Source: Candidatus Omnitrophota bacterium
GTDB taxonomy: Bacteria; Omnitrophota; Gorgyraeia; Gorgyraeales; Gorgyraeaceae
Reading direction: 5' to 3'
Assembly (NCBI GenBank): GCA_003485765.1
Contig: DNHS01000046.1
Coordinates: 1-7,040, forward strand
Length of the DNA stretch: 7,040 bases
Part shown: piece by piece, positions 1 through 6,798 of the stretch
How positions within the stretch are numbered: position 1 is the first letter of the stretch
How the letters are laid out: every line of letters begins with the position of its first letter
The notes under the pieces: generated by a model
Databases searched by the model: none
The model's input: only the letters and a program-made list of their open reading frames with translations
What the model was told of the DNA's origin: nothing
Made by a program: the position numbers and the translations under genes

Positions 1-776
1 CGTTTGAAGGGGTTGATTATGTCATTCATGCTGCCGCGTTGAAACAGGTTCCCGCGCTGGAATACAACCCGACCGAAGCAGTCAAGACTAATGTGGATGG
101 CGCCGACAACATTGTTGACGCGGCGATTGACGCGGGAGTCAAGAAGGTTATTGCTTTGTCATCGGATAAAGCCGTTAATCCGGTTAATCTTTATGGCGCC
201 ACTAAGTTGGTCGCTGAGAAACTTTTTATCGCGGCCAACGCTTATGGCGGCGGGAGGGTAAAATTTGCGGGGGTGCGTTATGGGAATGTTGTTGGTTCGC
301 GTGGAAGCGTTGTTCCTTTCTTCATGGAGCTTAAGAAGAAAGGCGTTAAAGAATTTCCAATTACTGATGAACGCATGACTCGGTTTTGGATTACTCTGCA
401 ACAGGGGGTTGATCTAGTGCTTAGGGCGATTGCGGAATCCGTTGGCGGGGAGATTTTTATTCCTAAAGTTCCTTCCATGCGTGTGGTTGAGCTTGCAAAA
501 GCGATAGAGCCGGCTTGCACCTTTATGCGTATCGGTATTCGGCCGGGAGAAAAAATACATGAAACATTGATATCTGAAGATGAGGCAAGGAAGACTGTTG
601 AGTTTGATAAATATTTTATTGTTCTTCCGCAGTTTACTTCCATGGAGGAAGTAAGAATGAAGTATAGTAATATGTCGACTTTAACAGATGGATTTGTGTA
701 TAGGAGCGATCTGAATAAAGAATGGTTGAATGTTGAACAGTTGCATGACATGGTAAAAGGGGTAAAGCCGGTATAA
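1..776 (+). CDS. pseB: UDP-N-acetylglucosamine 4,6-dehydratase (inverting), PseB type, 5'-truncated by window edge
   Basis: The reading frame is open from base 3, so this is the C-terminal 257 residues of a longer protein (PseB proteins are usually about 330 residues); the N-terminal Rossmann GxxGxxG half lies outside the window. The TTG at 39 is an internal Leu in the conserved segment HAAALKQVPALEYNP, not a start. Fragment residues 55-56 (DK in ALSSDKAVNPVNLYGATK), Tyr64 and Lys68 match the Asp/Lys/Tyr catalytic set and the YxxxK signature of PseB/FlaA1 dehydratases. NVVGSRGSVVPFF (95-107), ITDERMTRFWI (120-130) and RPGEKIHE (180-187) are further family hallmarks. Known chemistry: it removes water from UDP-GlcNAc and inverts C5, giving UDP-2-acetamido-2,6-dideoxy-beta-L-arabino-hexos-4-ulose, the first step to pseudaminic acid, in the cytoplasm. 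Retaining dehydratases of the wider CapD/FlaA1 group are the main alternative, but the short soluble form and these motifs favour PseB. The neuB-like gene downstream supports a nonulosonate role. Confidence 0.9.
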   Translation, partial: FEGVDYVIHAAALKQVPALEYNPTEAVKTNVDGADNIVDAAIDAGVKKVIALSSDKAVNPVNLYGATKLVAEKLFIAANAYGGGRVKFAGVRYGNVVGSRGSVVPFFMELKKKGVKEFPITDERMTRFWITLQQGVDLVLRAIAESVGGEIFIPKVPSMRVVELAKAIEPACTFMRIGIRPGEKIHETLISEDEARKTVEFDKYFIVLPQFTSMEEVRMKYSNMSTLTDGFVYRSDLNKEWLNVEQLHDMVKGVKPV

Positions 777-804
777 GTTTAGTACTGCTATTGAAGAATG
801 TTTA

Positions 805-2121
805 ATGGGTAATATAAACTCACAAGCATTACAGAAGAAAGCTAAAAAGTATATTCCTGGCATGTCTCAGTTATTGAGCAAACGTCCGGATATGTTTTCT
901 CTTGGTGTGTGGCCGGGATATTACAGTAAGGCTGAAGGTGTCAAGGTTTGGGATTTGGATGGAAATGTGTACATTGATATGAGCATTGGCGGTATCGGAG
1001 CGAATGTTCTCGGTTTTGCAGACCCAGATGTTAATGCCGCGGTTATTGAAGCGGTTGAGAGAGGTTCGAGCTCATCGCTTAATTGTCCGGAGGAAGTGGC
1101 TTTAGCGGAAGAGTTGTGTCAGATGCATCCTTGGGCACAGATGGTTAGGTTTGCACGCAGCGGTGGAGAGTCAATGGCTGTTGCTGTGCGTATTGCGCGA
1201 GCGCATACCGGACGCGATCTTGCGGTAATCTGTGGTTACCACGGCTGGCATGACTGGTATCTGGCTGCTAATATTGGCACGGAGAATGCTTTGGGGGAGC
1301 ACCTTATTCCTGGATTGAGCCCAATTGGGGTTCCGCGCGCGCTTATTGGCACGACACTGGTTTTTCGATATAATGATATTGGGAGCCTTAAAAAAATTGT
1401 GGCGAAAAATGTTGATAGGATCGCGGCTATTGTTATGGAGCCGGTACGTAATGTTCAGCCCAATCCGGGATTTTTGCAGGGCGTGAGGCAATTGGCGGAT
1501 AAGGCCGGGGCGGTATTTATTATTGACGAAATTTCATCAGGTTTTCGCGTTAATTGTGGCGGGGCACATCTTCTTTATGGAGTGAAGCCGGACATAGCGG
1601 TTTTTTCAAAGGCCATGGGTAATGGTTTTCCTATTGCAGCTGTTATTGGACGTGCTGCTGTGATGGAGTCGGCGCAGAAAAGTTTTATTAGTAGCACGAT
1701 GTGGACGGAACGCATCGGCCCGGTTGCTGCGTTGGCCACGATTAAGAAATTTAAGGCGGTTAAGGCGCATGAACATCTTATGATATTAGGACGCTCCGTT
1801 CAGGAAGGCTGGAAACTGGCTGGCAAGCGTCATGGGGTGCCGATTAAGATTTCAGGGATATATCCGTTAAGCCATTTTATTTTTGACGATAAGGAACACG
1901 CGGTAATGAAAGCTTTTTTTGTGCAAGAAATGCTGGCAAAAGGATTCTTGGCGTCCAATCTTTTTTATTCAATGTTTGCGCACACCAAGGAACATGTTGC
2001 GGAGTATTTTACAGCGGTGAATGAGGTATTTGGGCATATTAGGCAATTAAAAGATACCGGCGGACTGCGGGCAGCGCTAAAAGGAGAGCCGTCAGCTTCA
2101 GGCTTCAAGCGGATTACATAA
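805..2121 (+). CDS. Class III PLP-dependent aminotransferase (glutamate-1-semialdehyde aminomutase-like)
   Basis: A complete 438-residue fold-type I aminotransferase of class III. The N-terminal KKYIPG and the segment WDLDGNVYID (49-58) are typical of the GSA aminomutase-like branch. The phosphate-binding loop region is RSGGES (118-123), the aromatic stacking region is YHGWHDWY (145-152), the Asp that pairs with the PLP pyridine nitrogen is Asp241 in DEISSGFR, and Lys269 in FSKAMGNGFPIA is the Schiff-base lysine. All key residues are present, so the enzyme should be active. A housekeeping haem role (HemL) is unlikely: the gene sits 28 nt after pseB and 3 nt before an aldo/keto reductase inside a sugar cluster. 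By inference it aminates a keto-sugar, either the PseB product in place of a DegT-type PseC, or another carbon of the final sugar. The start at ATG 805 has only a weak GAAG upstream but gives the expected N-terminus. Family assignment is firm; substrate unknown. Confidence 0.9.
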   Translation: MGNINSQALQKKAKKYIPGMSQLLSKRPDMFSLGVWPGYYSKAEGVKVWDLDGNVYIDMSIGGIGANVLGFADPDVNAAVIEAVERGSSSSLNCPEEVALAEELCQMHPWAQMVRFARSGGESMAVAVRIARAHTGRDLAVICGYHGWHDWYLAANIGTENALGEHLIPGLSPIGVPRALIGTTLVFRYNDIGSLKKIVAKNVDRIAAIVMEPVRNVQPNPGFLQGVRQLADKAGAVFIIDEISSGFRVNCGGAHLLYGVKPDIAVFSKAMGNGFPIAAVIGRAAVMESAQKSFISSTMWTERIGPVAALATIKKFKAVKAHEHLMILGRSVQEGWKLAGKRHGVPIKISGIYPLSHFIFDDKEHAVMKAFFVQEMLAKGFLASNLFYSMFAHTKEHVAEYFTAVNEVFGHIRQLKDTGGLRAALKGEPSASGFKRIT

Positions 2122-2124
2122 GCG

Positions 2125-3006
2125 ATGCATAGATTGGTTCTTGGTACTGTTCAATTTGGCGTGCCATATGGTATTAGTAATAGGACAGGCAAGCCGGATT
2201 TTAATAGTGCGCGCGATATTGTTAAGACGGCTTTTGATCAGGGTATTACGCGTTTTGATACAGCTCAGGCTTACGGGGACAGTGAAGAGGTTTTGGGCAG
2301 GGTTTTTGATAAACTCAAGTTAGGCGCGCAGGTCAAGGTTTATAGTAAGCTGCATCCTGGGCTTGATTTGCGTAATGAAGATGCTATTCAGCAATCGGTC
2401 GCGGATTCTTTACGAAAGCTTAAGATAGGCCGGCTCGAAGGCTTGTTAATACATCACGAAGACGGGATGCGATTTTGGGATGAAGGATTGGGTGGTGTGT
2501 TGCGGAGGCTGGTTGTTCAGGGTAAGGTGAAGTTGATTGGAGCATCGTTTTATACACCAAGAAAAGCCCTCACTGCTTTAGATATTGACGGAATCAATAT
2601 GATTCAGGTGCCGGCGAATATTCTCGATCGGCGGTTTGAAAATACCGGAGTTTTTAGAAAAGCTCAAGAACACGGCAAAGAAGTTTTTGTGCGCAGTGTT
2701 TTTCTTCAGGGTCTTTTATTGATGCCCATAGATTGCGTTCCTCTATCAATGAATCATGTGTTGTTTTATCTAAAACGGTTAGAGCAGATAGCATCTGCTA
2801 TGAATTTAAGCCGTCAGGAGTTAGTTTTAAGTTATGCAGCTACCAGGTGGCCGAGTGCGTTTGTTTTGTTCGGAGCGCAAAGTGTTCAACAGCTTATGGA
2901 TAATTTAAGGATATTCTTTAAAAAAAATTTCGTGAAGATAGATGAAAATATTTTCGAAAATATACCAGAAAATATTTTAAATCCGATGTTTTGGCCCAAA
3001 TTTTAG
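2125..3006 (+). CDS. Aldo/keto reductase family oxidoreductase
   Basis: A 293-residue TIM-barrel NAD(P)H-dependent reductase. It opens with the family strand LVLGTVQFGVPYGI (4-17). The catalytic tetrad is visible: Asp45 and Tyr50 in RFDTAQAYGDSE, Lys75 in VYSKL, and His110 in GLLIHH. The later helices, including QELVLSYAATRWPSAFVLFGAQS, match the conserved barrel end where AKRs bind the cofactor. The gene starts 3 nt after the aminotransferase stop and ends 2 nt before the next gene, so translation is probably coupled to both. By inference it reduces or oxidises a carbonyl of a sugar or sugar-acid intermediate; AKRs of this kind recur in surface-polysaccharide loci, but the substrate cannot be read from the sequence. 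The last 20 residues contain an unusual E-N-I-x triple repeat (residues 274-285) encoded by a 12-bp tandem repeat, beyond the catalytic core. Confidence 0.88.
   Translation: MHRLVLGTVQFGVPYGISNRTGKPDFNSARDIVKTAFDQGITRFDTAQAYGDSEEVLGRVFDKLKLGAQVKVYSKLHPGLDLRNEDAIQQSVADSLRKLKIGRLEGLLIHHEDGMRFWDEGLGGVLRRLVVQGKVKLIGASFYTPRKALTALDIDGINMIQVPANILDRRFENTGVFRKAQEHGKEVFVRSVFLQGLLLMPIDCVPLSMNHVLFYLKRLEQIASAMNLSRQELVLSYAATRWPSAFVLFGAQSVQQLMDNLRIFFKKNFVKIDENIFENIPENILNPMFWPKF
2944..2979 (+). repeat. Three tandem 12-bp units inside the aldo/keto reductase 3' end
   Basis: Units at 2944-2955 (GAAAATATTTTC), 2956-2967 (GAAAATATACCA) and 2968-2979 (GAAAATATTTTA) share the core GAAAATAT. They are in frame and encode ENIF-ENIP-ENIL. 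The first unit is itself a perfect 12-nt palindrome. It looks like a short slippage or duplication product in the C-terminal tail; any copy change keeps the frame. Confidence 0.85.
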
Positions 3007-3008
3007 CT

Positions 3009-3956
3009 ATGGATATAACAAATAATAGCTTAACAAGGAAAAGACTCTTAATAACAGGGGCTAGCGGGCTTTTGGGTAGCAATCTTTTGTTTTTTCTTAA
3101 AGATCGGTATGATATTTTGGGATTATATTACAAAAACTCTATTAAAGCGGCAGGGGTACAAATTAAACAGGTTAATATTTTAAATCTTAACGAGCTTGTA
3201 AAGGCTTTTGATGCTTTTTCCCCGGATGTAGTATTGCATGCCGCGGCGTTAGCAGATATAAACCGCTGTGAGGACGATCCAGCTTTGGCGAGGCAGGTCA
3301 ATGTGGTCGGAACGGAGAATGTGGTTTGTGCTGCGAGGCGTTTGTCTGCTACCATAGTCTATATTTCTACTGATCAGGTTTATGATGGCAGCACTAATAG
3401 TTGTTGCGAAACAGATGTGCCACATCCGCTCAACGTGTATGCTTCGACCAAACTTGAAGCTGAGAATATTGTGCTTATTTATTCTCAAGGGCTTGTTTTG
3501 AGATCTAATTTATTTGGATGGGATGTGATAACTCATCGTAGCCTGGCGGAATGGGTGATAGCTGAATTGAAAGAAGGCCAAATTGTTACCGGGTTTCAGG
3601 ATGTAATGTTTTCGACACTATATACCGCGGATATCGCGGATTTATTGGTAGAGTTTTTAGATAATAAGCCTAAAGGTGTCTATAATTTTGGTGCGCATTC
3701 AGCTTTGTCAAAGTATGATTTTTTAAGGCTGGTTGCTCGTGGCGCCGGTTTTGCAGAAGATAATGTTCTTAGGGGTTTTATTGTTGAGACTCCCTTACGT
3801 GTTGTGAGGGCGAAAAACCTTTCTTTGAATGTTACGAGATTAGAATCTTTGTTAAGGCATCCGGTACCTACGATTGAAGAGAGCGTGGGACGATTCTTCG
3901 CAGACAGGGCTAATGGTATTCCTGCGCTGCTGAGGAAGTGCATCCAGCGGTATTGA
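3009..3956 (+). CDS. Extended SDR sugar-nucleotide reductase/epimerase, RmlD-like
   Basis: A 315-residue NAD(P)-binding protein. The N-terminal Rossmann motif is LLITGASGLLGSN (residues 17-23 give GxxGxxG); the catalytic triad residues are Ser120/Thr121 in YISTDQVYDG and Tyr144 with Lys148 in NVYASTKLEAE. HAAALADINRCEDDP followed by a VNVVGTEN segment is the pattern of dTDP-4-dehydrorhamnose reductase (RmlD) relatives. The C-terminal half matches their substrate domain in outline. Known relatives reduce 4-keto groups of nucleotide sugars; here the partner substrate is probably a keto intermediate of this cluster, but a rhamnose role cannot be ruled out, although no rmlA, rmlB or rmlC is visible. 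ATG 3009, 2 nt past the upstream stop, is chosen over an in-frame TTG at 2991 that would add six residues and overlap the reductase gene by 16 nt. Neither has a clear ribosome binding site, which suggests translational coupling. Confidence 0.88.
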   Translation: MDITNNSLTRKRLLITGASGLLGSNLLFFLKDRYDILGLYYKNSIKAAGVQIKQVNILNLNELVKAFDAFSPDVVLHAAALADINRCEDDPALARQVNVVGTENVVCAARRLSATIVYISTDQVYDGSTNSCCETDVPHPLNVYASTKLEAENIVLIYSQGLVLRSNLFGWDVITHRSLAEWVIAELKEGQIVTGFQDVMFSTLYTADIADLLVEFLDNKPKGVYNFGAHSALSKYDFLRLVARGAGFAEDNVLRGFIVETPLRVVRAKNLSLNVTRLESLLRHPVPTIEESVGRFFADRANGIPALLRKCIQRY

Positions 3957-3962
3957 TTCTAT

Positions 3963-3966
3963 GAGG
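3963..3966 (+). promoter_or_regulatory. Ribosome binding site of the methyltransferase gene
   Basis: GAGG lies 5 nt before ATG 3972. It is only 2 nt before the in-frame GTG at 3969, which is too close, so it decides for the ATG start. Confidence 0.6.
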
Positions 3967-3971
3967 TTGTG

Positions 3972-5126
3972 ATGGCTGTTAAGATTAGAAATTTAGTAAG
4001 AAAAAAACATGAAAAATGGATGCGGCGGGGTCCGATTGACCGGTTTGGTTCGGGTCAGGATATTGAAACCTGGGAACTTGATAATTCGAAGGGCAAAATT
4101 CTGCGATCTTATTCTATGTATGTAGATACAGGCAAGCAGGTTGATCTTTTTTCTTTAAAGTCCGCAAAATCCAAAGATTTTACTGCTTCTGTAAAGAATA
4201 TTCGTTGTATCAGACAGAAACTTTTTAAGGGGCGCAAGGCTAGGTCTTTCAATTGTCCGATCTGTGATACATTAATCAAAGATATCGATTATCGAGTTAT
4301 TATCTATGGAGCTCAGTATCGGCAATGTAGTAGTTGCGGGCATGTGTTTGTTGTTAATCGTCCGAGTAGGGGAGCAATTAATAATTTTTATGCTCGTAAT
4401 ATATCGTATCACTTGTCTTATACAGATAAAAGTATTTCGCGGAATCGAATTGAGCAAATTGCTGTACCGAAAGCTAAATGGGTTATTGAACAATTCAAAA
4501 AGCAATATGGTAAGGCTCCCAGGTCTATCCTTGATATTGGAGCTGGTGCTGGGCATTTCGTTTATGCTTGTCGGAATCTTGGTTTGAAAGCTGAAGGCGT
4601 CGAGTTGAATGACTCTGCCAGGGTTTTTTCTAGGGATAACCTTGGTGTGGATCTGAGGTCTTGTGATATTACCCGAAATTGGAAAGAATTTCGTGGTTAC
4701 GATGTGGTTACATTCTGGGGAGTTATTGAACATGTTACAGAACCAAATGCGTTGCTTAAAAGTGCGCGTCAAATATTAGGCGATAAAAATGCCCTTGTGG
4801 TTTGTGAGGTCCCGCACTGGAATTGTATGAGTACGGTTATTCAAACGGCTTTCCCGGATGTAGTTGTCAGACATCTGGATCCTCTGGGACATATTAATTG
4901 TTTTACAGAGACGTCTTTGATTTCGGCATATGAATATACAGGTTTCGCGCCCGTGGCAGCATGGTATTATGGAATGGATCATTACGAGATGATAACTCAG
5001 TTACTTTATAAATTAAAGGATGATCGCGTAGCTTCCCTATTGGCGGCTACAATGAATCAATTTCAGTACATTTATGATCGCGGTCGGTTATCGGATACTC
5101 TTATTTTTTGCGGTCGGCCGGTTTAA
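3972..5126 (+). CDS. Zinc-finger class I SAM-dependent methyltransferase
   Basis: A 384-residue protein in three parts. Residues 1 to about 92 form a basic, Lys/Arg-rich region with no family I recognise. Residues 95-122 carry CxxC (Cys95, Cys98) and CxxC (Cys119, Cys122), a putative zinc-binding knuckle of the kind that precedes many sugar C- and O-methyltransferases. From about 180 comes a Rossmann methyltransferase: motif I is LDIGAGAGHF (about 187-196), the acidic residue binding the SAM ribose is Glu211 in GVEL, and FWGVIEHV is the post-II/motif IV region. GHINCFTETSL is a segment common to this family. By inference it methylates a carbon, hydroxyl or amino group of the sugar made by the neighbouring enzymes, or of the assembled glycan; the target is unknown. 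It lies 15 nt after the SDR gene and 19 nt before the neuB-like gene. Confidence 0.87.
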   Translation: MAVKIRNLVRKKHEKWMRRGPIDRFGSGQDIETWELDNSKGKILRSYSMYVDTGKQVDLFSLKSAKSKDFTASVKNIRCIRQKLFKGRKARSFNCPICDTLIKDIDYRVIIYGAQYRQCSSCGHVFVVNRPSRGAINNFYARNISYHLSYTDKSISRNRIEQIAVPKAKWVIEQFKKQYGKAPRSILDIGAGAGHFVYACRNLGLKAEGVELNDSARVFSRDNLGVDLRSCDITRNWKEFRGYDVVTFWGVIEHVTEPNALLKSARQILGDKNALVVCEVPHWNCMSTVIQTAFPDVVVRHLDPLGHINCFTETSLISAYEYTGFAPVAAWYYGMDHYEMITQLLYKLKDDRVASLLAATMNQFQYIYDRGRLSDTLIFCGRPV

Positions 5127-5135
5127 AGAGTTTAT

Positions 5136-5140
5136 AGGAG
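5136..5140 (+). promoter_or_regulatory. Ribosome binding site of the NeuB-family gene
   Basis: AGGAG sits 5 nt before GTG 5146. It fixes the start there rather than at an in-frame codon further upstream (5074) that would overlap the methyltransferase gene by 53 nt. Confidence 0.75.
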
Positions 5141-5145
5141 TCCTT

Positions 5146-6207
5146 GTGAGAATAAAAATAGGAAAGCGATATATAGGTGATAGCGAATCGCTTTATTTTA
5201 TAGCGGATATAGCCGCAAATCATGATGGTGACATTGGCCGTGCGTTGCGGTTAGTAGAATTGGCTAAAGAATCTGGCGCTGACGCGGCTAAGTTTCAAAA
5301 TTTTCAAGCATCAAAGATTGTAAGTCGCTGCGGATTTGAGTCGCTTGGTGGAAAGTTTAGTCATCAGGCTACTTGGAAAAAACCGGTTTTTGAGGTTTAT
5401 CAGGATGCGAGCATAGATTTAGAGTGGACAGAAAAGCTGAGGAAACACTGTGATTTGGTCGGAATTGAATATATGACATCCCCTTATGATTTTGAATCTG
5501 TTAACCATGTTGATCCATATGTAAACGCGTATAAAATTGGTTCGGGCGATATCACTTGGCACCAGATGCTTGAATATATCGCTAGCAAGGGTAAGCCGGT
5601 ACTTTTGGCAACAGGAGCTGCTTCTTGGGATGAGGTTAAAAGTGCGATAGGAGTTTTACGGAAGCTCTCTAAGCAAATTATACTTATGCAGTGTAACACT
5701 AACTATTCAGGGAAGGTCGATAATTTAAAGTATATTAATTTAAATGTTTTGAAACGATATGCTAAACATTTTCCTGATGTTGTGCTTGGGCTTTCTGATC
5801 ATAGTCCTGGCTGTTCGACGGTTCTCGGTGCCGTGGCGCTAGGAGCGCGGGTATTCGAGAAGCATTTTACTGACGATAAGAGTCGGGAAGGGCCTGACCA
5901 CAATTTTTCAGTTTCTCCTTTAGAGTGGCGCGAGATGGTTGAAAAAGCGAATGAGGTTTATCGTGCACTTGGGGATGGCGTTAAAAGGATCGAGGATAAT
6001 GAAAGGGAAACATCGATTTTACAAAAAAGAGCTTTGCGATATAAAAGTGATCTTTGCAAGAACCACATTATAAAAGAGAATGATATTTTTCCTTTAAGGC
6101 CGATTCCTGAAGGCGCGTTGCCTCCTTATGAAATTAAAAAAATTATCGGGAAAAGGCTTTTAAAAAACGTTAAAGACCAAGATTGTGTTTTGTGGGAGGA
6201 CATTTGA
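5146..6207 (+). CDS. neuB: NeuB-family nonulosonic acid (sialic-acid-like) synthase
   Basis: A 353-residue, full-length synthase starting at GTG. The N-terminal TIM barrel (to about 275) shows IADIAANHDGD (19-29), AAKFQNF (47-53), YMTSPYDFESV (109-119), AYKIGSGDITWH (128-139), LLATGAASWDEV (153-164), GLSDHSPG (215-222) and FEKHFTDDKSREGPDH (237-252). His219 and His240, 21 residues apart, match the metal-binding histidines of Neisseria NeuB. The C-terminal SAF (antifreeze-like) domain from about 290 is intact, with Arg318 in LRPIPEG matching the arginine that reaches into the partner's active site in the dimer. Known reaction: phosphoenolpyruvate plus an N-acetylated hexose gives a nine-carbon keto acid. 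The sequence departs from both classical NeuB and PseI, including Asp21 where Neisseria NeuB has a catalytic Glu, so the exact product is open; pseB upstream and a PseH-like gene downstream favour a pseudaminate-type 5,7-diamino acid. It ends 1 nt before the acetyltransferase start. Confidence 0.92.
   Translation: MRIKIGKRYIGDSESLYFIADIAANHDGDIGRALRLVELAKESGADAAKFQNFQASKIVSRCGFESLGGKFSHQATWKKPVFEVYQDASIDLEWTEKLRKHCDLVGIEYMTSPYDFESVNHVDPYVNAYKIGSGDITWHQMLEYIASKGKPVLLATGAASWDEVKSAIGVLRKLSKQIILMQCNTNYSGKVDNLKYINLNVLKRYAKHFPDVVLGLSDHSPGCSTVLGAVALGARVFEKHFTDDKSREGPDHNFSVSPLEWREMVEKANEVYRALGDGVKRIEDNERETSILQKRALRYKSDLCKNHIIKENDIFPLRPIPEGALPPYEIKKIIGKRLLKNVKDQDCVLWEDI
6194..6200 (+). promoter_or_regulatory. 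Ribosome binding site of the acetyltransferase gene
   Basis: GGGAGGA, the strongest Shine-Dalgarno match in the window, lies 8 nt before ATG 6209 and inside the end of the neuB-like gene. It decides for ATG 6209 over an in-frame TTG at 6185. Confidence 0.8.
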
Positions 6208-6208
6208 T

Positions 6209-6754
6209 ATGCTAAAAGGAAAGCTAGTTGCATTGGCCGCGTTGGAGCGCGGTGATTTAAAACAGCTTTTGGAGTGGCGAAATATGCCTGAAATGCGGAA
6301 GCATTTTCGTGAGTACCGCGAGATTAATCTTGAACTACAAGACAAATGGTATAACGAATCGGTGTGTTCTAACCCGAGCACTTTGATGTTTGGAATTCGG
6401 CGCCTTTCGGATAATGAACTTTTGGGTTGCTGCGGACTTGTTTATATGCATCCTGTGTACAAACATGCGGACTTATCTTTATATATTGGATGGAATGGTG
6501 TGTATATAGACAATAAAGGTTATTCTTTGGAGGCTTGTGAATTACTCTTTGATTATGGGTTTAATGATTTAGGTTTAAATAAAATTTGGACCGAGATTTA
6601 TGTTTTTGACACTCTTAAAAAAAATCTTTATGATAGCCTTGGAATGTCAGTTGATGGAGTTTTGCGACAGAATTGTTTTTACAATGGAAAATTTTGGGAT
6701 TCCTGGGTATTGTCTATCCTCGGCAAGGAGTGGCGGAAAAGAAAAGATATATAA
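6209..6754 (+). CDS. GNAT acetyltransferase, RimL/PseH-like
   Basis: A 181-residue protein of the RimJ/RimL branch of the GNAT fold. It begins with the family pattern KLVALAALERGDLKQLLEWRN (residues 5-25 region). The acetyl-CoA pyrophosphate loop is DNKGYSLEA (101-109), a slightly degenerate Q/RxxGxG/A, and the C-terminal part GMSVDGVLRQNCFYNGKFWDSWVLSIL is the usual end of this family, where the chain returns to the acceptor. PseH (UDP-4-amino-4,6-dideoxy-N-acetyl-beta-L-altrosamine N-acetyltransferase) has this size and motif order. The operon position, 1 nt after the neuB-like stop (TGATATG), supports N-acetylation of the 4-amino sugar that later becomes N7 of a nonulosonate. Other amino-sugar acetyltransferases of similar form cannot be excluded, so no symbol is given. 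Confidence 0.88.
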   Translation: MLKGKLVALAALERGDLKQLLEWRNMPEMRKHFREYREINLELQDKWYNESVCSNPSTLMFGIRRLSDNELLGCCGLVYMHPVYKHADLSLYIGWNGVYIDNKGYSLEACELLFDYGFNDLGLNKIWTEIYVFDTLKKNLYDSLGMSVDGVLRQNCFYNGKFWDSWVLSILGKEWRKRKDI

Positions 6755-6798
6755 AGGGTTTTAATAGTTGATCTGGAGATTATAAACAAAAAATAAAA

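Noticed and set aside
39..41. TTG as the start of the dehydratase
   Set aside because: The frame is open upstream and encodes the conserved FEGVDYVIHAAA segment, so the gene enters from outside the window.
805..2121. Assignment as HemL of tetrapyrrole synthesis
   Set aside because: The family resemblance is real, but the position inside a tightly packed sugar operon and segments such as YHGWHDWY do not fit a housekeeping HemL.
2991..3008. TTG start for the SDR gene adding six residues
   Set aside because: No ribosome binding site, rare start codon and 16-nt overlap; the ATG at 3009 already leaves a full N-terminus before the Rossmann motif. It remains possible.
4272..4772. Long open frame on the minus strand across the methyltransferase gene, and similar ones over 278-751 and 1171-1491
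   Set aside because: Their translations show no family motifs and lie opposite genes with clear catalytic motifs; they are by-products of the coding strand.
5074..5145. In-frame upstream extension of the NeuB-family protein with a hydrophobic, signal-anchor-like stretch (ILLFFAVG)
   Set aside because: It overlaps the methyltransferase coding end, lacks a ribosome binding site, and NeuB enzymes are cytoplasmic. AGGAG 5 nt before GTG 5146 gives the normal family length.
6755..6798. Possible promoter or terminator in the gap after the acetyltransferase
   Set aside because: The 44 nt are AT-rich but hold no stem-loop and no well-spaced -35/-10 pair.
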